From: Toxoplasma gondii ME49
Taxonomy: Eukaryota; Apicomplexa; Conoidasida; Eucoccidiorida; Sarcocystidae
Assembly (NCBI RefSeq): GCF_000006565.2
Contig: NC_031478.1
Location: 3,987,127 to 4,051,126 of the forward strand
Reading direction: 5' to 3'
DNA: 64,000 nucleotides
Position 1 is the first letter of the stretch; each line of letters begins with the position of its first letter. The notes beneath the pieces were generated by a model. The model was given only the letters and a program-made list of their open reading frames with translations, was not told the origin of the DNA and did not search any database. Position numbers and translations under genes: made by a program. Of this stretch, positions 10,425 through 21,295 are shown piece by piece.

Positions 10425-13400
10425 ATGCACGGAGACAACGGGTACGGGCTGTTCTCTGTAGGTGAGGCACTCTCTGCCAGTGAAGGAGGAGAGGAAGGAG
10501 GAAGAGCCCTCGAGAGAAGACGCCACGAACTTGCCGCAGAAACTCGAAGACCTAAATCCAAAAGAGGCCTCAAGAAGCCATCAATAAGCCCAGGCTGCGC
10601 TGCAGCTGAGCCGTTTCCCCGGCCGCAACTTGAGGCGTTCGGCCGGCCAGCGACGCTCACGGACGACTGTGTGCAGCGAGAAAATGAACAGACTCAGGAC
10701 TGGAGAACGAAACTCATTCCGCTCGCAGCCCGCCTGGAACAACAGAGACAAAGTAAAGAAGGTGGAGGCGAACGTCTTTCACGCGTGGTCCAGACTGTGG
10801 AAACTTTCGTGGTGGACGACGAGGTGGAGGAAAGCCTGTGGACACAGTGTGAAGGGCAAAGACATCTGCCGAAACTTGCCTTTTTTTCGAAGTCATCCAA
10901 ACCGAGCTCACCGGGTGCTCCTCCAAATGCTACCCAAGGAACGGGTGCTTTCTCTCTCTACATTTCTTCTTCATCTCCATCTTCTTCATCTCCGTCTCGT
11001 TCCTCCCGCCTTTCTCTTTCTTGTTCCTCCCCGTCACCTTCTCATTCTCTCTGTGCGTCCTCTTCGTCTCCCTGTTCTGCTTTCTCAGAGGCTTTTCGAA
11101 TGGAAGAGGTGGATTCGAGCCTTGGGCGCCTACCTTCTTCCAGAGCCTCATATCTCAGGCGACAACAAGACGCATGCAGTGCGCCTTCTGCGTCGCCACC
11201 CCGCAGTGAAGGACAGGAAAGGATGCTGGGAATAGAGAAGGACGCGTCTTCAGACTCGGCGTGCTCGTCCCCCGCCTCACCCGAGTCTGAGTGCGATGAA
11301 AGCTCGAGCGCGGCGACTCCAAAGTCCAAAGCAGCTGCTCGCCTCGACTTGCAAGCAACCAAGAGCCCGGCGAACCGAGTCGAGGCTGTGGCCCATCCAG
11401 CGCATGCACTGCAGGCACGGAGTTTGTACGCAGACACCTTCCACTGCGTCTACCTCCTCAGGTCACTCAAGAATCCCCGATACACCTACGTCGGCTACTC
11501 GGTGCATCCGCTCAACCGTCTCAAGCAACATAACGGAGAAACAAGCCACGGCGGGGCTTGGAAAACACAACGGTGAGAAACAGATGCAGAGGCGCCGCTC
11601 GCGAGAGGAAAGAAAGATGAGAAAAGGAGAGACGCCAGAACGCAGACTGACGAACAGCGGAAGCTTTTGTGCGAGGTCGTGGGGAGGCAGCGAGACCAAG
11701 AGAGAAAGGGCCGGGTGTGTGTGCACCGCCTCTTCCTTCGGATCCGCATTCTCCCTCGCGTTAAGACTACACATGCTTCATAGATAGAACGGTGCAAAAT
11801 AGATATACATAGATAGAGATAGATATACATAGGCGTAGGTAGACACTGAGTTCGAAAAGTTGATATGAATACATTTATACATGCATATGTATATTTATAT
11901 GCCTGTGTAGATGCATATATGCATATATATATATGTATATATGTACAGTGTGTATAGACAGATTGATAGACAGACTGATAGGCTTATATTGTGAGTATCT
12001 TTGTAGACGGCTCGTACGTGAAATGTGAGGTAACAATGCACGTGACGTGCCCATCGAATTTCGTTTTTGCTTGCGAAAACAGAGGCATGCGTGTTTCCAT
12101 TTTTGCTGAAAAAAACGTCCTGAGACAGTCCACACACACGTTTTTATGTGTGCATGCGCCCGCACAGCTAGCGAGCGACATTTTCTCCCCCCCTGCATGT
12201 TCCCATCTGCGCGCGTCTGTCCCGCAGCCTTATGCTCCGTCGGGCCTGTGCCAGGCCTCTACGTCTCTCTCGGGCGCATGCCTGTATCTGGTTGTCTTCT
12301 CACGCGTCTCCTTTTTCTCCATTCGAATTGAGCAACAGCGGTTACGCAAAAAATGGTACAAACCAATCTGCAGAAAGCAAGATAAGACGTAATACAAATA
12401 ATCACTTTCTTTGTGTTCTTTGCATTCTTCTCCAGTTGAAGGCAACAGAAGACGTCATGTAGAACTGGCGGAAAAAGACGATATGGAAAATAAAACTAAA
12501 CATCGTCTCAATGCTGTTTTTGCTTTCTGTCAGGCACCGTCCCTGGGCATTGGTCCTCGTCTTGCACGGTTTTCCGACGCAAATCGCAGCGCTCCAGTTC
12601 GAGTGGCGGTGGCAACGCGCTGCGCCTGCCCTGGACTTTCCTCCGCAACGACTGTCTCTGCTCACAGCGATACGCGGGGCGACAAAGAGACACTTGCTTT
12701 CTCCGCTGTCTCGAGGTTCCCCCTCTCCGGAGTCAGGGACCGCAAGGGAGATGAAAGAGACGTCGGAAAAGCAGGGAAGAAGACGAGGTAACAGGAGACG
12801 CTACGGGCTTCCTGACGGACACAAGCGAGGAATCGGATACCGACAACCACGAGAGAACTACCGGCCTTCTTCTACCGTCTCTTCTGATGTATCTTCCTGT
12901 CCTTCTGCTTTGTCTTCCTCTTCCTCATCTTCCTCTCCTTCTTTCTCTTCCCTTTCTTTCCTTCCGTTTTCCCCGTTGTCGCCATTCCGTGCTTCCTCGT
13001 CGACTTTTCTTTCCGCGTCTGCCGCGCCCGCTACGAGGCCTGCGACCGAGTGTCTAGACACCGCAGGGGCTAGGCAGGCGCGTGCAGATTCGCTTCCGGC
13101 GCCAGTCATCGAGAGCCGCGTTGCTGGCAGTCTGCGAAACGAAGTTCAAGGGGAAGAGAGGCCAAAGAAGAAGAGGTCGCGGAGACAGCCGCTCCAGGCC
13201 CAGCTTGAGCAGCAGCGTGACCAGGCGGCGGGGACTGCAAAGACGATCGCGGGGATGCACGCGACTCTGGCGTGTATGCATCAAACATACAAACTCTCTC
13301 GGACTGGAGGCATCGTCGTTTGCGTCGGTCAGCGCCTCCGTGCACTTCTCGCCCTCCTGCAGGCGCCGCCGTTCAGCCGGATGCCTCTCGCGATCCACGT

Positions 13401-15084
13401 GATTGATTCTCACGTCGCAACGCCTTTTTTCCGCGCTGTCCTCCGACAAAGACGCGAGTTACTGCCGTCTACCAGCCAAGCGGTAGACTCTCCAGCACGC
13501 GCCCCACGACTGGGTGGGGAGGCGGCGGCTGATTCGACGGCGGGAAACGGACGACTCTTGGAAGTTCATCCAGCGCATGCGCACCGTGACTCCAAGCCGG
13601 CACTCCTGTTGCCTTCAGACAGCGGAGAGACGGCTTCGAATTCCCCGTCTCGGCAAGAGCCGACGTTTGCCCAGGCGGGTGGAAGGACCCCGACGGGAGA
13701 GCAGCGACGCATGCAGCTCGCTTCGGCACAGAGCCCTGCCCTTTCCACCTGGAAGGCTGCGGGCCTGTGGCTTGCGCCCCACACGTCTGTCTCCTTCGGC
13801 TCGGCGGAATGTCTCCTGCCTTTGATCACCACAGCATCTTTTGGGAGGCCTACGAAGAAACGGAGACACTTGGCAGCGCACGAGGTGACAAGAGAAAGGA
13901 AGGACGAGACCGGTGGGGCTGGAGGCATTTCAGGAGAAGCGCGCGGGACATCAGAGGGCCTTGTGAGGAGACTCGAGGGGGGCACGCAACGGATGGCTGC
14001 GACGGGCAGACAGAGAGGCGAAGATGAAGAGGTAGTTGGGTGTTTCGACTCTGAGGACGACGACATGGAGCCTCGCAGATTGTCGGCACGCGAGCAGATC
14101 GCGCGCGAAAGACACGAGCCGTTTTCCGTGGAAGACTTGGAGAGGAGACTTCCGGGAGAGCCAAGGCGCGTTGCTCCTCCACGTCCTTTCTCTTCACGTT
14201 CGTTGCATCGACTCACGCTCCGTTCGGCTCCAAGTTACTCTCCCCCTTTCTCGTCTGCTCTGTCTCCACCTGCGTCTTCTCTCCATTCCGCGCCTTCTTC
14301 TTCGTTTCCCCCGGCTGCTTGCGAACAGGGGACAGAGGCTCCGTCGCGGCTGGCGTGCACTGTGTGTCTTCAGGCCTTCACCGCTGGCCAGCGGGCCACA
14401 CAGTGCGCAGCTTGCGGGCGTTTCTGCCATATTCTTTGTGGGGCGCGGAAGGCGATACGGGAGCAGAGCCAGCAGATCCTTTCGACGGAGACTGCCTGCA
14501 ACGACGAAGCAGAAGCTTCCGGGGTGGACCTGTCGCAGCGGGAAGCGAGAAGCCGCGAGGAAACCCAGGAGGAAGAGCGAGGAGGGAACGGAGGAAAAGC
14601 GGGTGAGAAAGGCGGCTCGAAGGGCGCAGCGCCGAGGCGAAGGCGGCCGGACACAAGAAGAGAGAGCAGCTGCGCCAAGACCGAAACGCGACTCGCGAGC
14701 GGAAGACTCGGAGGGAGAGAGAGCGAAGACGGACAACACGTCAGGGGGGAGAACAATCGAGAGGGAAACGAAGACAAAGGGGACAAGGAGACACCGGAGA
14801 CAGGAGACTCGCCTGAGACAGAAAGGAAAGGAAGAGAAAGAAAAGAAAGAGCAAAAGAAGGAGGAAAAGGGGAAGGGGACGGGAGTGGAGATACCGTGAC
14901 AACAGGTTTTCTGCTCGTTCCCGAAGCTCTGAGGTGCGACAAATGCGGGAGAATTGCGTCGTGGTCAGAAGTATTGAGCCGATCTGTTCGATTTGCCTTT
15001 CACCACGAGGCAGAACTAAACAGGGGTGCTCAGTCGGGCCGCATGCGGAGGAAGAAAAGAGACTCTGGAGAAGGCGACAGATAG
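10425..15084 (+). CDS. SLX1: SLX1 structure-specific endonuclease catalytic subunit
   Basis: Exons 10425-11572 and 12534-15084 join in phase 2 to encode 1232 aa. SLX1 with SLX4 cuts branched DNA such as flaps and Holliday junctions in the nucleus. A Ser/Glu-rich extension of about 340 residues precedes the GIY-YIG domain, whose motifs are VYLL (Tyr343), TYVGYS (Tyr355), Arg365, QHN (His369) and, after the splice, HGFP and ALQFEWRWQ with catalytic Glu406. A further SLX1-specific segment (LLALLQAPPFSRMPL) follows. The C-terminal SLX1-type zinc finger has Cys991, Cys994, Cys1007, Cys1010, Cys1014, His1015 and Cys1018, then a roughly 165-residue Glu/Arg/Lys-rich insertion before Cys1184/Cys1187 and Trp1193. 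Usual family size is about 270-400 aa, so most of the protein is lineage-specific low-complexity sequence. The donor is ACG|GTGAGA and the acceptor CTGTCAG|GC. The upstream start is the least certain part. Confidence 0.93.
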
Positions 15085-18000
15085 GCTTGTGGATGTTTTC
15101 TTGTCTTTTTCCTTTGCATATGCGACTCCAGCATGGTGCTAGAGAGCGACACTTTGCAGAGACAGGATTGCCGACAGGAGATGCTCCAAACACAAACATG
15201 CCATTTCTCTTGGCATACACACACACACACACACACGGGGCTCCGAACGCGTGCTGCTGACAGAGAGGCTGGTCCTGCGAATCCCTTGTCTGTTCAGGTT
15301 TTTTCAAATGCACATTGCGCGAGACCTCGTCGGAACCTCTCCATTCCTTTATTTACAGTTGTGTCTTGTTTAGGTTGCCTGGAACATTGCCGGCCTCTCG
15401 AAGGGTGGGGCAGCGTCATTTGAAACATATTTGTACAATGAAGCGCGCATGCTTCCTGTGACTATGGGCATGCGTCTGGATCAAGGTATATTCACGTATT
15501 TAGCTGTGCCGTGTGTGCATCGGATGTGTACGTGCCTGACGCTCTCCAGTACCACGAGTCCTCCCAGCGGACCCGCTGAGTTTGCAGTGTTGTTGTCTAA
15601 TTTGTTTTCTTGTCACTGAAGTAACTTGAAATAACCCAGCTAATTTGTGCTGCTTTTATGTGGCCGAACGGAACTTTACATAGGGGTCGCACATCATTTC
15701 ACGGTGGTCACGGCAAATTGAGTAAAACAGCCCCGTCTGATTCACGAAATAAACCCTCAACAAGTGCCCCGGCCCCGAACTTAAACGTGACGGAGTGAGC
15801 GGCGCACACGTGCAGTGCGGAAAAAGTAAGATAACACAGAGCACCAGAGAGGAAGAGCGACAGAGATGTCACCAATTGAGCAAGGCGGGAAACTCGTGAC
15901 TCTAGCGGACTGTCAGAAGAACTTGCTCTTCTTCAGTAGCATAACGGTCCAAACGTACCAATCTAGTAACGCTTGTTCCTCGCATGTCTCGAGCTCACTG
16001 CGTACTTACGGTCAGACCAAAAGCGTTCACTAATGGAACTATGAAATCGGAGGTCGCGGTAGCAATTGGAAAAGGACTGGCGGACCCCCAATACGCGGTA
16101 GAACAGAAGATTCTTGGAAAGAAAACAGAACGGGAGCGCACGCATGCGAGCCCACGTATCTCTCTTCTTCGGCATAGAAACATAGTGTTTGTTGTGCCAG
16201 AGGCGTTCTTACACGGGGATTGAACGAGAGATAGCAACACTAAGTGCGAGAGTCGCTTGCGAGAAACGAACCCTACACAGACACATCGATCGACTGACTC
16301 GACACCGAGCTCACAGTGAGAATGTCTGTGATTTTTGGAAGGAGTTCTCTTTCGTTTGCGTTTTTCGTGCACGGGTGACAATGGTCTTCGAATTTGTCTT
16401 TCTCGTCTTTGTTCTGGTTTGAGCAAAGCAGATTGTCAATCAACTATGCAGGCGTCGCATGTCTTAGACTCTGCGCTCGGCTAGAATTCAAGATCGAACA
16501 TAGTCCAGAGGCGTCAGTGTCACTCCATCTTTCGGATGGTGTTGCTTCTTGTACAACAATCGTTTAAATGTCTGTATCCCAACCTGGGCGTTCCTTTCCT
16601 TCTGCCTGCTTGTTCCTGTTGTTTACGAACGCACTCGTGTGTTGATTCAGTGCTGTGGAAAATGAGATCTCTCCTCCCCAAGAAACCTCCAGGAAGAGTT
16701 GACAGATGTGTCACATATTAGTAAGGCATGCGTACAGCCATGTCTGTGATTCCAGAGAATGCAGCATGCACGAACGCCTAGGCAAGGTTCCGTATTTATC
16801 TCTTTCTCGCCGTTTGTCATCAAGCCTCAGCCTATGCGATGAGGGATGCCGGGGAGAAACTGGGTGCCTTGGAGTTGCAGCGATTGGAAAACAGCGACGG
16901 CGCACGTGGTCTGTTTTCAGGTCTACTTAATGCGTGACAGTGGTCCTTTAGCGCACAAAGAAGAACGATCGATCCATGTCTGCCCTTCTGAAGCGCTGTG
17001 GAAAAGGGTTTTCGTATCAGATAGCTATATGCACGGCTCTGAACAGTGTAATGTCCTTGTGGCGCATTCACTATCGTAGTGCGTGGTAGGTGCCAGAACG
17101 GGCACACTTCGATAAACCTGTAAGATTATACGACATAGAGTCTCGTTTCTTTATCACGCCGCGATCTGCCTAGCGCTGACAGCGCTGTGACAATGTTCCA
17201 TCGCCCTCAGCTTTTAACGCGTTCTCAGTACAACCACCGGATTATCTTTGTCAACACATACCTTCGTCTTTTTCGGCTGTTGACAGCCGAGGTGGTGATT
17301 ATACGGTCCCACAATGTCATCGCGGTTGGCGCACGAGTGGGTTTCAGTTTTTGACGAGACAACTTTTTCTGGTGCAACTCTTTCAACATACACGAACAGT
17401 GTTTGCTTTGCGGAAGCATGCCTTTTTCACATGTGCAAATTTGTTTTTCTCAAACGACGCGTGATGCTACTTGCGCTCGGTGCATGCAGTAACACCGGTT
17501 TTTCGCATCAGAAATAGGTAATTGTGACTCGCTTCCTGATAAATCAACACTCGAAGATAGGACTCAAAGGGAAATCAAGGCGTTCGAGGAAACTAAAACA
17601 CCCCTTTCCTTGATTCCGGTTCTACAACAGTGTACTAGTCATTTCCAAACCTTCCTCCAGGAGAATGATTTCCAAGGAAACGAGCAATCCTATTTGAGCA
17701 CGCAAACTTATACATGTATATGCGCGTGCATGTGCGTAGAGGGAAGGACTTGTACATATACGACTGCCTGCATTTCTTTAGCGGTAACCACTCGGACGCG
17801 CGTGGCATTCTTCCTGGCTACAGCAAAGCTTTGGCCGGACTCCCGCTCTTCACTCTTTTGTCTGCTTGAGTAAAACGACATTGCTTCGTAGACAGTTGTT
17901 GGACTGGCACTTAGTCGCACGTTACTGTAGTGAACAATTCACGTTCTTCGTCGTCTCCCCCCGTACACGTATGAGAGATCAATGGAAATGAAGAGTTTGG

Positions 18001-18401
18001 GAGAACTCAGCAACCCCAGCGTCTAATTTGGGAACAACAAAACTACAGAAAGCAGAGACAGCGGAGGTCGTAGAAAATCGGGCAACAATACCGGGAGTTG
18101 CGATGCCTTCATTGGGGTACGACATTCTGAAGTTGAAGGCTACACCGTGTTCACTGTACTGGTGCAGTTCCTGTAGGAAAAACCCACCGGGTAAAGTGGC
18201 TGTATAACAGTGAAGCTGCGTTGCTAAAAGAAAGGACACTTTTGTCCGGCTTTGTTGATTCAAGCACCAGTCTTCGTTTTTTTACGTAGTTTGTAAGTGT
18301 GAAATGAGTGGGTATCTCCGGCTTTGGGGAGCGAGGAAATGAACGCCTTTCCTTGCGTTTGTTAGCATGACACGGCCTGCCGACCAGGTACGGAACCTCT
18401 G
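15085..18401. other. Spacer between SLX1 and the secreted-protein gene
   Basis: This 3.3 kb stretch has no frame with a recognisable domain. It contains an (AC)n tract at 15217-15236 just after the SLX1 stop, probably in its 3' UTR. The promoter and any 5' UTR introns of the gene at 18402 would lie at its end. Confidence 0.55.
15217..15236. repeat. (AC)n microsatellite
   Basis: Ten AC units, 130 bases downstream of the SLX1 stop codon. Confidence 0.9.
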
Positions 18402-19091
18402 ATGTTAAATTCTACTTTTGGTGTCCATTCAGCGATTCGGCAACTTCATTGCAGTATCTTTGACACGATGGTCTCTGCCGAGCGACAGAAGGAAGTTTCA
18501 CTCAAGTTCACACTTCTGGTTCTTTTTCTGGCATCCGGCGTTCCACTAAGCTTTCTCTCGCTGCATCCCAATGCATCAAACTCGCCGTCCTCGGCGCTGG
18601 CACAGAACGCCCCCCGGGTTGAGGTTGTCAAGATTGGGAAGTATGGACTTACACTCGGCGACGTGCGGCGCGACGTGTACCTGGTAAAAGGCGAGCAACT
18701 TCAGGTTATCGACAAAAGCCGAAAAATGGTATTTGCGCCTCGCGTGGGCAAGACGAATCCTTTGAATCAACGTGTTTTCCTCTTCGACGGCGAGGAATGT
18801 AAGGAGGAGTCTGTCGACTACGAGGACTTGTTCAAGAAGTACAAGAGAAAGAAAAATCTCCGGCGCCTCTGGACGAAGAGATACACGCCTGACGGTGTTA
18901 TCTACACTTTCACGCCCCCGTTTCCGTCGAAGGGACGCGACGAACCTGGACCTGAAGAACCAGAGATCCGATTCTGTGTTACTTTGACCACGCCCATGAT
19001 GAGAATTGGTGGGGCAGACGAAAGTCGACCGGAGGGTATGCGCTACTTCAACAACACACTCTCTCTAGCCGTTTTCTGGTCCCCTTGGTGA
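18402..19091 (+). CDS. Putative secreted protein of unknown family
   Basis: Single open frame of 229 codons from the ATG at 18402. A second ATG at 18468 would give 207 aa and place the hydrophobic stretch (LKFTLLVLFLASGVPLSFLS) closer to the N-terminus, as in a signal peptide or signal anchor. The predicted mature part is hydrophilic and basic-acidic, with a Lys/Arg cluster (KKYKRKKNLRR), several beta-like segments (VYLVKG, VIYTFTPPF, RFCVTLTT) and only two cysteines downstream of the hydrophobic stretch. It ends in a hydrophobic, Trp-containing tail (LSLAVFWSPW). It is not an SRS, microneme or rhoptry-kinase type protein by visible motifs. Many coccidian secretory-pathway effectors are lineage-specific and unrecognisable, so an exported or parasitophorous-vacuole role is a possibility but only inference. 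A missing upstream exon cannot be excluded. Confidence 0.65.
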   Translation: MLNSTFGVHSAIRQLHCSIFDTMVSAERQKEVSLKFTLLVLFLASGVPLSFLSLHPNASNSPSSALAQNAPRVEVVKIGKYGLTLGDVRRDVYLVKGEQLQVIDKSRKMVFAPRVGKTNPLNQRVFLFDGEECKEESVDYEDLFKKYKRKKNLRRLWTKRYTPDGVIYTFTPPFPSKGRDEPGPEEPEIRFCVTLTTPMMRIGGADESRPEGMRYFNNTLSLAVFWSPW

Positions 19092-20600
19092 TGCCAAAGC
19101 GTGGGTAGAAAAACTGCATCTCGAGAAATGTTTCTATCCATGTTTCGCCTGAAAAGGGAACCCGAAAAACCCCACAGACTTCGGTGAAATTAACTGTCAG
19201 AAAGTCGAATGCGCTGGTAACAACAAATCCACGAACACCGTCTCTGCTGCGGCGACAACCGAACTACGCTGTAGAGACGAAGTTTTCTCGAATGTTGCCA
19301 GTTTGAACACTCGACCCGTTTTTCGAGTGCTTCTGTCCGTCACAAGAAACACTTCGCTAATCCCTCTCTGTTTTTCATACATCAGAGCCACTTGGTTCAC
19401 TGGAACAAAGCCGTTTCACGTGCTATTTTCCGTCGTGCAGTTCATTCCGTTTGTTTGTCGTTGCCTTCCACCTGCGCAGCCCAAGGGAAAGCGGCAAGCG
19501 CGGGCCACCTTTCTATCGGTAAAATAAGAAACCGTGATCCTCTCAAGTCGATTGTTTCGCTCCACATGACGACGCGCTAAATGGGCCTGTTCCAAAACAA
19601 AGCGTGAAGAGCTTGCTTTGTTTGCAGTGGAGGCCGTATGCGCCAGGGGCAATCTCAAAGATATCACCGCCGTGATGCTAGAGCAAAATTGGAATCAAAT
19701 ACGGAACCCTTAGAGCCATACACTTTCCTGTGAAGTTGATTGAAGGACCAGCAAGTTAACATGTATTTCTGGCTTTCAGTCGCACAGGCAAGACACGGTT
19801 CGAGTAAACACACCATGGAGAAGAAGTGACGAATATGGCAAGCTACACGACGTGAAAGAGGAGGGGGCTTTTCTTGTTCATCAGCGACTCTTCCGCTCGA
19901 GTGGCACAGACAACCTCTCAGAGCAGTCTGGCAAATTGTGAAAAAACCCGTCATATTCCACGACGGTCACGGCCCTTGCTTTTTCAGAACGACAGGTGTA
20001 TCGTACAAGTACTGAGCTAGTTGTTGAGACGATAGAATCCATGGCTAGAATCCTAGGTTGACCATCGCGTGACCGAATCCATTGCTGATTTTACAGACAG
20101 GCAAGGTCTAAACCAGAAGTTCAACACGTAGGATATACTCCCCAGAAAAAGCGTATGCTTCAGTCACTACGGACCTCTAACTCCAGCACTCAGGGCACGC
20201 GTACATTCAGAAGCATACCGTTACATCCGAGGTGTTGCCTCGCTTCCACTCCACAGACTTTGATCCGCAGACAATTAGAAAGGGGGGACTCGCAAGACAT
20301 TTTCAAAGGACAGACGCTGTTCAAACACAGGGAACTACGCGAAAAGGTTCGGTCAATACTGGAATGTAACGAAGCTACAGTACAGATTGTCTTCTTCTCC
20401 ATGGTCTGCAGCAAGCCATAAAGCCGTGCTTTAATCGCTGTGTTTTCTCCACAGCCGTTGTTTTTAACCTTTGTTCTCAAATGCCGTACATAACCCAATT
20501 TCGCTAAACGGCAGAATGCGCTCCATCCGCTTCAAAAAGATACTTCTCGACACGGTTGTCTCTATCATTATAAATCTGGATGTAGATTTACGTATACACG

Positions 20601-20639
<39 letters not shown>

Positions 20640-21295
20640 GACGGAGACTGGCCTCTATGCCTACGATGTATATGACGATTACGGCAACCAGAAGCAGCTG
20701 TGTAATTAAAGTCATTTCCCTTGTTCTTCCACCCCTCGCAAAGCATTCTTTTCGTCTGCGTCTCGGGAACCGAATAACGACGAGGATGCGCGATTTTCAC
20801 AGATCTGAAAGATTTTGTTTCATTTTCCCTGATGCATGTGGAAGAAGGCCTCGATCTCATCTTTGGCGAAGTCGACGCGACGCTCCAAGACCTAAATTCA
20901 AAGTGTACGTACAACCCAAATACATGAACACATATTTATACACGTATATTTATGTGAACCATGTAAACGAGAAAAACCTCTCAGATACGCGGCCAATTTG
21001 ACTGCCCACACACGAGGTTCACTGGTAGGTGATAGCAAGAGAAACAGAGGGGAAGAGAATCAGAGAGAAATCAAAAGCGGGAGAAAAATAGTGTAAGACG
21101 AAAGAGGAAAAGGGAGCAAGAGAAAAGGGAAGTGGACAGAATAAGAGATAAGCCATCTCCATTAGGGAAGCGTGGAATACAGACAGACTTGTGCGCTTTC
21201 TCAGCAGCATGAATTCCAGTGTAGTCGCCTACGACTAGTGGACTGATGTGGTTGATTGTTTCATAGGACGTTTTGCGTCTTGAGAGTTACCTTCT
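19092..21295. other. Convergent spacer before the COG4 3' end
   Basis: Holds the 3' flanks of the secreted-protein gene (+) and of COG4 (-), with a (TA)n tract near 20604-20640. No coding signal was recognised. Confidence 0.55.
20604..20640. repeat. (TA)n microsatellite
   Basis: TA dinucleotide tract with GTATA variants at both ends, in the spacer downstream of COG4. Confidence 0.9.
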
